64,000 bases of DNA from Symbiodinium microadriaticum (GCA_001939145.1 LSRX01000462.1:30153-94152), one strand, 5' to 3'. Counted from the first letter of the stretch, positions 10,576 through 19,999 are shown. Program-made: numbers and translations. The notes: a model not told the origin generated them from the letters alone.

Positions 10576-10620
10576 TCAAACACCCCAAGGATCCGAATTG
10601 TTAGCATTCCAGTGTACGTA

Positions 10621-10800
10621 CCCAGAGAACCCAATAAAGGTTTAGGGTTTAGGGTACACCTTAAATCATTATATCGAGGCCCCGAAAGTTTGAGGTATAT
10701 TCCCCATACCCGCTTAATTCGGAAATATACCTTAAATTGCAGGGGCCTTCATATATTATGATTTAAGGTCCATTCCTTAATTAAGGGGTATTGGGATCTC
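10621..10800. mobile_element. rearranged family A MITE with telomeric insert
   Basis: Begins CCCAGAGAACCCAATAAAGG, runs at once into GTTTA GGGTTTAGGG, then ACACCTTAAATCATTATATC. A second A-like interior follows and it ends ATTAAGGGGTATTGGGATCTC. It looks like two A interiors sharing one outer pair of ends, plus a telomeric patch at 10637-10656. Confidence 0.75.
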
Positions 10801-10910
10801 ACGTGATTGACAGAAGTTTGGTGCGGTCTTGTAGGGATGAGGGTTAGGGAATGCAGCGGTTGCCGATTCAGATAGTAGGCCTGAACCCTAGACTCTAAAC
10901 CCTATGGCCC

Positions 10911-11028
10911 TATAGTAAACCTCCAAAAGTTGGAAACCGGATTGAGGACAAATAGTGCTGGGAGTCCTTATACATTACTCTTTAAGGATTGAGGCTATTG
11001 GGTTTCCAACTTTTGGGCTTCTACTGTA
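10911..11028 (+). mobile_element. family M MITE
   Basis: AAAGTTGGAAACCGGATTG at the left; GGGTTTCCAACTTTTGGGC then TTCTACTGTA at the right. The centre is TAGTGCTGGGAGTCC. Also at 13569 and 27029. Confidence 0.88.
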
Positions 11029-11184
11029 GGGCGGTTAGGGGCCGCAGCCTTGGGTTTACGGCGTAAGGCTCGAGAATGAAGATACCGCGCCCGAGGGCAA
11101 CTTCTTTAAAGTTGTGTGTTGGCTGAAGAACCCTGCAAAGCCTATAGGCCTATACGATCTCATAATATCCCATGGAAATCCTGT

Positions 11185-11355
11185 TCAACCCCCTCTAGGA
11201 AAACAAGGCTTAGTTGCTAAGTTCATAAGCGCAAAAGAAGTGCACACTTTCAGTTCTAGAAGGGATCATACCCTAAACCCTAAACCCTAAACCCCAAAAT
11301 GGTTCGAGTGTAGTCGTTCAGCTACGAAGTATTCAACCCCTCTAGGAAAACAAGG
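11185..11355 (+). repeat. direct repeat of about 24 bp flanking a family L element
   Basis: TTCAACCCCCTCTAGGAAAA before the element (from 11185) and TTCAACCCCTCTAGGAAAAC after it (from 11331) continue through ACAAGG on both sides, differing by one C. This is far longer than other TSDs in the window. Confidence 0.85.
11209..11329 (+). mobile_element. family L MITE with telomeric insert
   Basis: CTTAGTTGCTAAGTTCATAA ... AGAAGGGATCATA, then three CCCTAAA units (11271-11296), then GTGTAGTCGTTCAGCTACG. The 4018-4121 copy continues from GGGATCATA without telomeric sequence, so the tract is an interruption of the element. Confidence 0.85.
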
Positions 11356-11383
11356 ACAGGGGAAGTCCAGACAAAGGGGCCCT

Positions 11384-11562
11384 AGGGTTTAGGGTTTAGG
11401 GTCTAGGATTTAGGGTTTGGGGTTTTAGGGTTTAGGGTTTAGGATTTTAGGTTTTAGGGTTTAGGATTTTAGGTTTTAGGGTTTAGGATTTTAGGGTTTA
11501 GGGTCTAGGATTTAGGATTTAGGGCTTAGGATTTAGGATTTAGGGTTTAGGGCTTAGGGTTT
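11384..11562 (+). repeat. interstitial telomeric array
   Basis: About 25 units of TTTAGGG, GTCTAGGAT, TTTAGGAT and TTTTAGGG, heavily mixed. Confidence 0.92.
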
Positions 11563-11989
11563 ACGGCCCCCTATGAGACTAAGGATATCTTGCAGTTTCG
11601 CTCACAGCAAAGTGCTGCCAGGCGCCTGGAGCCTAACTGATTGCTGGTGTTTTGTGCCGGTTCCTAGATTTCTCCATGGGGTCTATAAACTATCCTTACT
11701 TGGAGGCTCATGGGTAGTTATAGAAGGAGCCATAAGACATAGGTTTTGACTATAGCAATCCTACAGATAACTATGCACCCTACATGTAAGCAGATCCCTT
11801 TAAAGGAACCCTTTCTAAGCACCCAGACCCCTAAAACCCTAAACCCCTATACTTCCGATTTAGCCTTCGTTGGTGTAGGGTTGACCTTTAACCTACCAAA
11901 ACCTACTTTTGCGTAGGGTTCCTATAGATTCCATATCGGGTGTTGACAGGTTATAAGGGAGGGCTTAGGGCCAGGGTGGTGTAAAGAGC

Positions 11990-12095
11990 AGCCCTAAACC
12001 CTAAACCCTAAACCCTAAAACCCTAAACCCTAAACCCTAAAACCCTAAACCCTAACCCAACACCCTAAATCCAAAACCCTAAAACCCTGGGTGGT
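11990..12095 (-). repeat. interstitial telomeric array (CCCTAAA)
   Basis: CCCTAAA and CCCTAAAA units. It is bounded by two copies of GGTGGTGTAAAGAGCAG (about 11974 and 12092), so the array seems to lie inside a short duplicated sequence. Confidence 0.88.
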
Positions 12096-12139
12096 GTAAA
12101 GAGCAGGGCTTCGGTTCGGGGCAGGAGGCGTCAGCTGCA

Positions 12140-12305
12140 GGGCTTTAGGGCTTAGGGGATTTTGGGGGATTTTGGGGGTTTAGGGTTTAGGGATTTTGGG
12201 GATTTTGGGGATTTTGGGGTTTAGGGATTTTGGGTTTAGGGTTTGGGGGTTTAGAGTTTTGGGGTTGAGGGTTTAGGGTTTGGGGTTCAGGGGTTTAGGG
12301 GCTTA
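12140..12305 (+). repeat. interstitial telomeric array, G-rich variants
   Basis: TTTAGGG mixed with repeated GGGGATTTT units. Confidence 0.85.
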
Positions 12306-12780
12306 GCTATACTATAGGATCCTACACAACTACCGATGCCTAAACTATTTTTTTGATGGATCCTTACAATAACTATATAGTATAATATGGGGTCCTACAT
12401 AATTACCCATGATTACTGTTGTTTTTTTGTTGGCGCGGGACTTATTGTAATGGTTATCCCCGCAATGCCCTATTCCAATGATGAAGGGTCCTTCGTTGCG
12501 CTTCCGGGGTTGCAGCCTGCGCCTGTAGACTGAGCGCCGAAGGTGAGGGGTGTCCTTAAGACTCCGAATGGCCCAAAGTAGGCACCATTTATAGCCTTTA
12601 GACCCCAAAAGTAGGTACTATTCGTGTGCTTGGAGTCTTCGGGTGTGTGTAGGATAAAACAGTGGACATTTTGATGCGATAGCAAGGCTAGAAAACGTAG
12701 GAGGAACCAACGTCAAAAAAAGCAGGACAGGCATAAAGTAGGGCGGAAGAAGATACGATAGGGTAATGAGGTAAGCTAGG

Positions 12781-12893
12781 CTAGGATGAGTTAAGATAAG
12801 ACGAAGTATGTGCGACGCAGCTGCTAGGCTACCAGGTAAGCTAGGATGAGTTAAGATAAGACGAAGTATAGCGACGCAGCTGCTAGGCTGCCA
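12781..12893 (+). repeat. 60-bp tandem duplication
   Basis: CTAGGATGAGTTAAGATAAG begins at 12781 and again at 12841, each followed by ACGAAGTAT, GCGACGCAGCTGCTAGGCT and CCAGG. Confidence 0.9.
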
Positions 12894-13077
12894 GGGCCTT
12901 GGAATCCAAAAATCATCTGTGAGACTACTCCTCTCGAAAACTTCCGCCACCAGCTGGAGATGGGAAGTCTGGCAGATAATTACAGTGAGGGTTTTTTCAG
13001 GGGTTTAGGGTTTAGGATTTTTCGGGGTATGCTTATGGTTTGTAGCACAGAAAAATCTAAGGATATGCTTGGACTAC

Positions 13078-13224
13078 CCGGAATATTGCTTCGGAGCTCT
13101 CTGCATGACAGTTATCGGCAAGCGGGTCAGGGCGGGACAACATGACGGCCTCGGACAACGGACCACAATGGCCGGTAGTTCTAGAAAACATGCAAAGAGG
13201 CTTGAGCAACATAGCAACCGCTTC
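13078..13224 (-). CDS. candidate internal exon, unknown product
   Basis: On the minus strand a 49-codon open stretch begins just after GGCTTACAG (acceptor-like, next base G) and ends at TTCCGG before GTAGTC (donor-like), keeping phase 0 at both ends. It contains MFSRTTGHCGPLSEAVMLSR and no low-complexity sequence. I know no family for it. The plus strand of the same DNA also has an open frame with a GTAAGC donor, so the strand is not certain. Length alone is no evidence. The case rests on matched splice-like ends with a length divisible by three. Confidence 0.2.
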
Positions 13225-13298
13225 CTGTAAGCCGAAGAACAAGCCGCCAAGCTACGCTTCGCTAACATGAGAAGATATTGCGGGGAGCTACTAACCCG

Positions 13299-13445
13299 GA
13301 CAGCCCAATAGCTCTTAATAAAGGAATATAACTTTAATCATAATACTAAGGCCCCTATACTTGAAGGTATATCTTCCTTAATTCCCCTATATAAACCCCT
13401 ATAGATCCCTTTAAGGAGATGCCTTTAAGGTATATTCCCCTAATG
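13299..13445. mobile_element. diverged family A MITE
   Basis: GACAGCCCAATAGCTC, TTAATAAAGGAATATAAC, ATCATAATACTAAGGCCCC and AAGGTATAT are recognisable A segments. The right end is disrupted by CCCCTATATAAACCCCTATA. Confidence 0.55.
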
Positions 13446-13568
13446 AAGGACTAGTCCGGCTTGGGACGTCTCCATCTTCCTGTCTGGAGGCCGGTCGTTG
13501 AAGAGCAGCAGCCTTGACCCCTTTGTTTTCTGCGTGCGACCGTCCTCGCCCCGAATCTTTCTTGGGCT

Positions 13569-13687
13569 TATAGTAAGGCCCCAAAAAGGTTGGAAACCGG
13601 GTTAAGGACAATTAGTGCTGGGATTCCCCATAAATGACTCAAAAGGATTGAGACTATTGGGTTTCCAACTTTTGAGCTTCTACTGTA
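13569..13687 (+). mobile_element. family M MITE
   Basis: AAGGTTGGAAACCGGGTTAA and GGGTTTCCAACTTTTGAGC with the conserved TTAGTGCTGGGATTCC centre. Confidence 0.85.
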
Positions 13688-13840
13688 GGCTTTAGGGTTT
13701 AGGGTTTAGGGTAAAGAGATCTGAGCTTCTTCTTAGAATGTTTACATAGGCTTTAGATTCATGTAGGGCTCAGGGTTTTGCACAGGTTTTTTGTAGGGTT
13801 TAGGGTTTACATTGGGTTTAGATTCATACAGGGCTTATAG

Positions 13841-13940
13841 CTTAGGGGCCGAGTACCTCAGCCCAAAAAAGGTTAAGTTCTTCAATTATAGTAGGATTAC
13901 ATAAGCCCCAAAAGGTTATGGGTTACCTACTCAGCCCCTA
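13841..13940 (+). mobile_element. family K MITE, complete
   Basis: CTTAGGGGCCGAGTACCTCA at the left and TTACCTACTCAGCCCCTAAG at the right give the outer TIR CTTAGGGGCYGAGTA. Confidence 0.88.
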
Positions 13941-14029
13941 AGTATAGGTGCTGCAGATGGTTCGAGCCTAACCTTCTGTGGGTGGGGGTAGGAGCGTCAG
14001 GTTCAGGAGGCATGTTTGGACGTAATTCA

Positions 14030-14310
14030 GTAGTAGTAGCTGTTGTGGTCGTAGTAGTAGTAGTAGTAGTAGTAGCAGCAGCAGTAGAAGAAGTAGTAGT
14101 AGTTGTTGTTGTTGTTGTTGTCGTCGTCGTAGTAGTAGTAGTAGTAGCAGTTGCAGCAGGAGCAGCAGGAGCAGCAGCAGCAGCAAGAGCAGCAGGAGCA
14201 GGAGCGGGAGCAGTGCCAGTAAGCAGTGGCAGTAGCAGAGGGCAGTGGCTGTGGCAGTGGCGAGAATAGTAGCAGCAGTAGCAGTAGCAGGCGTGATAGT
14301 AGTGGTAGTA
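14030..14310. repeat. compound GTA/GCA/GTC trinucleotide repeat
   Basis: Long runs of GTA, AGC, AGG and GTC triplets. The long ORFs on both strands (poly-Val/Ala, poly-Thr, poly-Leu) follow from triplet periodicity and are not evidence of a gene. Confidence 0.95.
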
Positions 14311-14544
14311 GTCGTCGTCGTTCGTGGTGGTTTGTTTAGAGCTGCCTGGACCGCACAGGAGGAATTCCAATGCTCAGGCTGCTGCTCTGCGTGCAATTCT
14401 CAGAGTCTGAGCTTATCTCAGGTCATAAACTTAGTCGCCTTTTGATGTGGGAAACTCCGACGATGACGCCATGCCAGATAGGCCGTGCAGTTTCGTGTTG
14501 TAGGGTTCTTACAATTCAGGGAACTTGGGGCCTTTCGGGTTAGT

Positions 14545-14672
14545 TTCAGGGTTTAGGGTTTAGGGTTTAGGGGTTTAGGGTTTAGGGGTTTAGGGTTTAG
14601 GGGTTTAGGGGTTTAGGGTTTAGGGGTTTAGGGGTTTAGGGTTTAGGGGTTTAGGGTTTAGGGTTTAGGGCC
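14545..14672 (+). repeat. interstitial telomeric array (TTTAGGG/TTTAGGGG)
   Basis: About seventeen units alternating 7-bp and 8-bp forms, relatively clean. Confidence 0.95.
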
Positions 14673-14773
14673 GTTCGTGTCAAGGTTTAGGGATGCGTGT
14701 CACAAGTTCAGCCCCGGCAGGGCACATCCTGCCCCACATGCGCCAGATCATCTAGTCCACCAAGGAAACGAAA

Positions 14774-14798
14774 ACACACACACACACACACACACACT
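14774..14798. repeat. (CA)n microsatellite
   Basis: About twelve CA units. Confidence 0.95.
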
Positions 14799-15029
14799 TT
14801 TCCCCTAACCTCTAGACCCTCGACCCGCTTCGAAACTCCTATGACAACAATAATAGTACTAATACGAATGCTAATAAAAGATGCCGTAAAGAAACCGTCA
14901 TCGGAACCGACCCCCCTCCCCCAACAATAAAGCCTGACCTTCTGAACCCTTAGGGTTCCACAAGAGGGCTTAGGGTTTCGGGGTACCTGCTATAAGGGTC
15001 TACATGGGGTTTTGGGTTTGGGGTTTAAG

Positions 15030-15161
15030 GTCTCTTATGTAAATGTAAACAAAGCTGACGCTGACTTCTTGGCCGCATGGTCAGGAGGTTCCTACAGGCG
15101 CCGTGAAGCAAAGCTCGCGGCGGTGCTGTTGGAAGGAAATCTGGGCGCCGTTGCCAATTAG
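15030..15161 (+). CDS. candidate terminal exon, unknown product
   Basis: After GGGTTTAAG (acceptor-like, next base G) an open stretch of 43 codons ends in TAG at 15159-15161. It includes ADADFLAAWSGGSYRRREAK and ALLEG-like hydrophobic residues, with many codons ending in G or C. The upstream AG comes from a degenerate telomeric unit, as in several other islands here. No family is recognised. There is no promoter, poly(A) signal or neighbouring exon that I can tie to it, so it may be chance. Confidence 0.2.
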   Translation, partial: VSYVNVNKADADFLAAWSGGSYRRREAKLAAVLLEGNLGAVAN

Positions 15162-15694
15162 AATTGGGGTATGTTATGGTACAACTATCATAAAAAAAAA
15201 GCCCTAAGGAATAGTATTGCTAATCCTTCAGGCTTCTACAGTATTTTGGGAATGCGGGACGTAAGGTTTATAGGGTGTATAGTTGGCCATGAACGGGGTT
15301 CAAACGGTTTAGACTTCAGTGGGTAGATCTTCCCAGCAATCAGAGCCTGCAAACCGTCACACGGACTTTCCCGGCCTTAGCAACTTCCAGGTTGCCGACA
15401 TGTCTAGGGTGTTAGGGTTTAGGGTGTAGGGTTCAGGGAAACGGGTTAAGGGTTTAGGTTTTCGGGTTAAGGGTTTAGGACAGGGCTCTTCAACCCCAAA
15501 CCCTGGTTGCAGATCCAGGCATACCCAGTCTAGCTTAGTTGAACCTACCGGGATGCTAGGTTGTAGCAGCTTGTTTTGTATAGATGCACTAGTCATAAAG
15601 GCATGGAGCAGGTCGCTATAGATTGGAGCGGGGTGGAGTGGGGTGGGTGAGGTCGAGTCAAGTGGGGGTGGGTGGGTCTCGCCCCTGTCCTAGG

Positions 15695-15845
15695 GTTTAG
15701 GGTTCAGCAGCTTAGAGTTCAGGGTTTAGGGTTAAATTAGGGATTTAGGCTTTAGGGTTCAGGGTCTTAGGGTTTAGGGTTTAGGGCTTTAGGGTTTTAG
15801 GGCTTTAGGGGTTAGGGTTTCGGGTTCAGGGTCTTAGGGTTTAGG
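15695..15845 (+). repeat. interstitial telomeric array
   Basis: TTTAGGG, TTTTAGGG and TTCAGGG units. Confidence 0.9.
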
Positions 15846-15848
15846 GTT

Positions 15849-15944
15849 GACCTTAACCCCAAATAAAGTAACCTTTTTCAGGACCTATATAAGGAAACTA
15901 TAACAAGGAACCCTAAAAAGGTAGGTTTTTTAGGGTCCAGGTAG
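15849..15944 (+). mobile_element. family J MITE
   Basis: CCTTAACCCCAAATAAAGTA, AACCTTTTTCAGGACC at the left; GGAACCCTAAAAAGGTAGG and TTTTAGGGTCCAGG at the right. Confidence 0.75.
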
Positions 15945-16575
15945 GGTCTCAGCACACCGTCATCGAATCCTGAAGAGACCCTATAGTAGCTACACAGAAG
16001 AGCCTTTGATACTGTTGACGATGCAAATCCTGCAGTACGTTGGGGACCCTGGGGGCCTTCTTCAGTTCCAGTAGCCCGTAGCATTCCTGTGTACTCTTCC
16101 ACTACAACATACGCTCAAACCTACGACTATTGATTGTCTGGGTCCCGAAACTGTTCTGTTTGTTGAGGCTCATGAGCCCCAAACCCTGAACCCTTTCTAT
16201 TCTGATGATAACAGTTAGGGTTTAGGGTTTAGGTTTATTAAGTTGATCTTTTTTGGATGCTGCGGTGACGACTGCCAGAGCCCAGACCATGAAGCGGCAA
16301 TGTGGAGCCTTCATACTTAGAAGCGTCTTAGGGAATACCAACCGTAGTAAGCATTCCGGCCCCTATATTAAAGCTTAACTGAACCGAATTTGCTACAGAA
16401 GTTATAGGGACCTCAACGGTTGCTCCAGGGTCGTTCATGTGCTACAAGCGTTGTACAGTGTAACATAGGGCCTGAACGATTGGAACGGGGGGTCTTTGGG
16501 GCATCCTGCAGTATAGTTTTGGAGGGACTAGATAGGGAGAACAGAAAGATCCAACCTAGATTCGGACCTCTATTT

Positions 16576-16672
16576 GGGTAGTCTTCTGAATTAGGGTCCC
16601 TTTTTGGGTCCCCAAAATAGTACGGCACCTGAAAAAGTGCCCTAAAAGGGACCCTAATTTAGAGAAGTACCC
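16576..16672 (+). mobile_element. family D MITE
   Basis: GGGTAGTCTTCTGAATTAGG at the left and CCTAATTTAGAGAAGTACCC at the right, with GTCCCCAAAATAGTACGGCA inside. Confidence 0.85.
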
Positions 16673-16769
16673 ATTTATAGGGTGGCCGACCGTCTGGAAT
16701 GACACAAGCAGCTCACGAAAGGCTGCAAAGAAGACACAAGAAGTACACGACGAAGCAAGACTGGCAGCG

Positions 16770-16774
16770 ACAGC

Positions 16775-16806
<32 letters not shown>

Positions 16807-16895
16807 GAATAGTAGTAGTAGTAGTAGTAGTCGTCGTCGTCGTCGTCGTCGTAGTAGTAGCAAGTAGTAGTAGCAGCAGTAGCAGTAGCAGCCAA
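16770..16895. repeat. compound AGC/AGT/CGT trinucleotide repeat
   Basis: AGC, then AGT, then CGT, then AGT/AGC triplets. Opposite-strand ORFs (poly-Leu, poly-Asp, poly-Thr) are artefacts of the period. Confidence 0.95.
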
Positions 16896-16988
16896 GGCAT
16901 AGGATATGGGCACATGTTTAGGTTCGGCATGGTTCTTAATGGGGAGGAGCGTATTTCCGATGCTAGGCTTTAGGGGTTTAGGGTTTAG

Positions 16989-17117
16989 GGTGTGACGACA
17001 CGCAGTTTCAGACAAACAGCCGAGCTCATGGCATCTAAGGAGGCAGCAGGCTTGAACATCAGAGGCTTGTCATTTTCACCTGGCGACTGGATCTTAGCTT
17101 TAGGCTCTGCGTGCTAG
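16989..17117 (+). CDS. candidate exon behind a TTTAG|GG acceptor, unknown product
   Basis: A telomeric unit supplies GGGTTTAG and an in-frame TAG stop. The 42 codons that follow are open to TAG at 17115-17117 and include RQTAELMASKEAAGLNIRGL. Cutting at AG before GG would remove the upstream stop. The product is unknown. The interest is the position immediately after a telomeric unit, shared with the islands at 22093 and 34602. Chance is a serious alternative. Confidence 0.18.
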   Translation, partial: GVTTRSFRQTAELMASKEAAGLNIRGLSFSPGDWILALGSAC

Positions 17118-17168
17118 ATGTAGCTAGTCCTACTGGGTCCGACCAGTCCTGAAGGTCCCAGTCCTACG

Positions 17169-17275
17169 CACACTCTCCATTGTAGCTCCTTCTTTTGACT
17201 AACCAGTTTTATGGTTAGGATCCTATAATATAAAATTGGTTACCCAAAAAATGAACTGCAATGGAGACTATACGG
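17169..17275 (+). mobile_element. family C MITE, subfamily with ATGGTTAGGATCC centre
   Basis: CACTCTCCATTGTAGCTCCT at the left, ATGAACTGCAATGGAGACTA at the right. The interior GTTTTATGGTTAGGATCC and TATAAAATTGGTTACC differ from the main C family and match 39449 and 46357. Confidence 0.8.
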
Positions 17276-17499
17276 AGTCCTGGTCGCAGTCGCCCTCGGC
17301 TTAGTCTCAGTCCTAGTTCTTTGACCGGTGCAAGCACAAGTACGAGTGCTGATACCGTGCGTCTAGGTCTACTATCCTAGGGGAACTACAGTTTACTAAA
17401 CCCCTAAACTAAAGTTGAATCGGGCCCTTACAGCCCTCATCCATGCATGCAGACCCCGATTGGTAAACACCCTTTCTTCGAAGGCCTCCATTGGGGCTT

Positions 17500-17640
17500 A
17501 GGATTCAGGGTTCAGGACTTACGGTTTAGGGTTCAGCGTCTAGGGCCACTTCAGGGTTCAGGACTTAGGGTTTAGGGTTTAGGGCCAGTTTAGGGTTCAG
17601 GGTTTAGGGCTTAGGGTTCAGGGCTCAGGGTTTAGGGTCC
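17500..17640 (+). repeat. interstitial telomeric array, GGTTCAGGG variants
   Basis: TTTAGGG alternating with TTCAGGG and GACTTAGGG; includes repeated AGGGCCA(C/G)TTTAGGG phrases. Confidence 0.88.
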
Positions 17641-17701
17641 ATGTTAGGTCCCTGACCCTATGCTGCCAAGGACCATATAGTTAGGGTGCTAGACCTGGGG
17701 C

Positions 17702-17806
17702 GCTGCCCGCATACAGTAGCAGTCTATAATAGGGCTACTATTAAGGGCCTGATATATCCATATTATGTCTGTTACTCGACTGCTACTGAGTATGGGCAAT
17801 ATTTAG
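17702..17806 (+). mobile_element. family E MITE
   Basis: GCTGCCCGCATACAGTAGCA, GTCTATAATAGGGCTACT inside, ending TGAGTATGGGCAATATT. Confidence 0.8.
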
Positions 17807-17862
17807 CCTAGACCCCTAAACCCTAAGCCCTAAACCAAAACCCTAAACCCTAAACGGACCCA

Positions 17863-17893
17863 AGAAAAGGGAGCTTAATTTATAGAACTACCC
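17863..17893 (+). mobile_element. family D right-arm remnant
   Basis: GGGAGCTTAATTTATAGAAC then TACCC is a diverged D right terminus, preceded by telomeric repeat where the left arm should be. Confidence 0.5.
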
Positions 17894-17921
17894 GTTCAGG
17901 GTTTAAGGAGCTTCTCAACTG

Positions 17922-18051
17922 AGATACTGCCCCCAACTCAGCAACAGTTGGGTTATCGACGTAACATGGATATATATATATATATATATATATATATCAA
18001 TGCCCTTAATAGTAGGCCTATTATAGACTGTTACTGTATGGAGGGCAGTAC
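17922..18051 (-). mobile_element. family E MITE with (TA)n centre
   Basis: GATACTGCCCCCAACTCAGC at the left; CTATTATAGACTGTTACTG and GAGGGCAGTACCC at the right. The centre, GATATATC in other copies, has expanded to about 15 TA units (17968-17998). Confidence 0.85.
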
Positions 18052-18279
18052 CCAGTCCAGAGTGAGTGAGCCCTCCTAGTGGCCCTTGTCGAACACCGCC
18101 AAACACCGCCCCCCTGAAAGGAACCCTGCAAAGGCACCCCAGCTTACCCTAAGCCCCTTTACCGGGGCTTCTACACAACTGCCCGATACCCTTAACCCTA
18201 CCTAAACCCCTCAAAACAGGTGAAATCATGGCGCGAAGCCTGCAAAAGGCTATGATTCTACATGCTTTTGGGGTCCAGG

Positions 18280-18530
18280 TAACCCCTAAACCTAAACCCT
18301 ACACCCTAAACCCTTGAAGCCCTAAGCCCTAAACCCCGTAATGAAGGAAAAATGCTTTCTAAAATCAGAAGATTAAGGCCCCTATAACTTCCTTAAGTAA
18401 GCGGTATGTAGGAGTCCCTGGATATCTCTATAAACCTTAAACCCGCAACCCTCTATAAGCCCTCAGCCCCAAACCCTAAACCCGAAACCGTAAACCCCAA
18501 AACCCTAAACCCCTAGAGCCCTAAATCTCA
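18280..18530 (-). repeat. interstitial telomeric tracts (CCCTAAA) around a family A remnant
   Basis: CCCTAAA units at 18280-18335 and 18460-18530. Between them ATCAGAAGATTAAGGCCCCT resembles the family A centre. Confidence 0.75.
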
Positions 18531-18639
18531 AAGGGGATGTGGCACTTCCCAGAAGTCTGTGCCTAGGGTCGAGGCATTCCTGGGTAGTGTCCAGGGATCT
18601 CGCTTCTAGGATTCAAACTGTTCGGGCTTTGCGATCTCT

Positions 18640-18870
18640 GAGATGTTCCTTTAAAGAGTCTTATACAAGGTTTAGGGTTTAGGCGAAAAGAATCTTAAAG
18701 GGCTTAGGGTCTATAACTATAGGGTTTAAGAATCTTATTACAGGCATAGTGTTTAGGGTTTAAGAATCTTACACAAGGGTTACGGTTTAGGGTTTAAGAA
18801 TCTTAAACCCTATTGAGGTAACTTAGGGGGTTTGGGATTTGAGGGTTTGAGATGGTTTAAGCGTCTTAAA
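18640..18870 (+). repeat. degenerate minisatellite (GTTTAAGAATCTTA)
   Basis: GGGTTTAAGAATCTTA or a close variant occurs at least five times with 30-60 bp spacing, interleaved with TTTAGGG. The GTTTAAGAATCTTAAAC core is partly palindromic. Confidence 0.75.
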
Positions 18871-18959
18871 CCCATAGACCCCAAACCCGAAATAACTTCA
18901 ATAGCCTCAAGATCTGAAATCTGCGCTTCTGCAGTCCTAACCTCCACAAGCCCGAAAAC

Positions 18960-19280
18960 CCTACACCCCTGAACCCTAGGCCTAACCCTAAGCCCTCTGA
19001 GACCTGCAGCCGGCCTTGACTCTAAACCCTAAGCCCTTAACCCGAAACTCCTAAACCCAAAGCCCTGAACCCTAAACCCTAAACCCTTAACCCTAAACCC
19101 TAAACTCCTAAACCCAAAGCCCTTAACCCTTATATAACCCCCTAAGCCCCCTCAAACCCTGCAGCCGGCCTTGACTCTGCTCTAAACCCCAAAACCCCTA
19201 AAACCCTAAAGCCCTACACCCTAAAACCCTAAACCCTAAAGCCCTAAACCCTAAAACCTAAAACCCTAAAACCTAAAACT
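18960..19280 (-). repeat. interstitial telomeric array with iterated unique phrase
   Basis: CCCTAAA, CCCTAAAA and CCCTAAG units. The phrase CTGCAGCCGGCCTTGACTCT appears near 19004 and again near 19160, and a third variant, CCGCCTTGACTCTGG, at 19326 continues into unique sequence. Confidence 0.88.
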
Positions 19281-19424
19281 CTCAGCTCCAGAGCTTTCGG
19301 AGTTAGGGGTTAAACCCCTATACGCCCGCCTTGACTCTGGAGTGCGCTTGCAGTGGGAACTCATCCAGTTGCGGATCGCCCACGCCTCGCTGGCGGAAAG
19401 GGCCAGGTTTCATAAAGGGTGGAG

Positions 19425-19590
19425 GGTTTAGCGTTTAGGGTTTGGGGTTTAGGGTTTGAGTTTAGGGTTTTAGGGTTTAGGGTTTAGGCTTTAGGGTTGA
19501 TTCAGGTTTAGGGTTTAGGGTTTAGGGCTCAGGGTTTAGGGTTTACGGCTTATTCTGGTTTAGGGTTTAGGGTTTGGGGTTTAGGGTTTA
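19425..19590 (+). repeat. interstitial telomeric array
   Basis: TTTAGGG with TTTGGGG and TTTTAGGG. The unit ending GGTTTACGGCTTATTCTGGT hints at a longer internal period. Confidence 0.9.
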
Positions 19591-19738
19591 GTGGCTGGTG
19601 GCTTAACATGTCTGAGGTTCTTGAATATGTTTCGTTTTTGCAAATCCTTGCAACAGTAGCTGACTTAGGGGTAAGGTATTTGGTGTACTTAATCGTAAAG
19701 GGTTTTGTCTGTCTCTATAAGGCTATTTCGAAGGGCTG

Positions 19739-19851
19739 CTAGGTTCCTGAGTGACCCCTTAATAATAAGGGTGCCCTTTTTCCGAATATCCAGTATTTAG
19801 TAAGGGAGCCATACAATGAAAAGGGCAAAAGGCTACTCCTCAGGAACCTAG
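19739..19851 (+). mobile_element. family O MITE
   Basis: CTAGGTTCCTGAGTGACCCC at the left and CTCCTCAGGAACCTAGG at the right. GTGCCCTTTTTCC is mirrored by GAAAAGGGCAAAAGG. Confidence 0.88.
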
Positions 19852-19999
19852 GAACCCTAAACCCTAAAACCCTAAAACCCTAAACCCTAAACCCTAATTT
19901 TTTTGATGTTTAATAATAAGGGGTATCAGACCCGCATGGTTTTTTTTTCAATCCGGTTGCCAAAGGTTTTGGCAGGGCTTCGGGGCCAGGCCTTGCCCT

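Noticed and set aside
13927..14445. Poly-Val/Ala, poly-Thr and poly-Leu ORFs
   Set aside because: Triplet microsatellite read in all frames. The same applies to 16556-17015 and 47770-48262.
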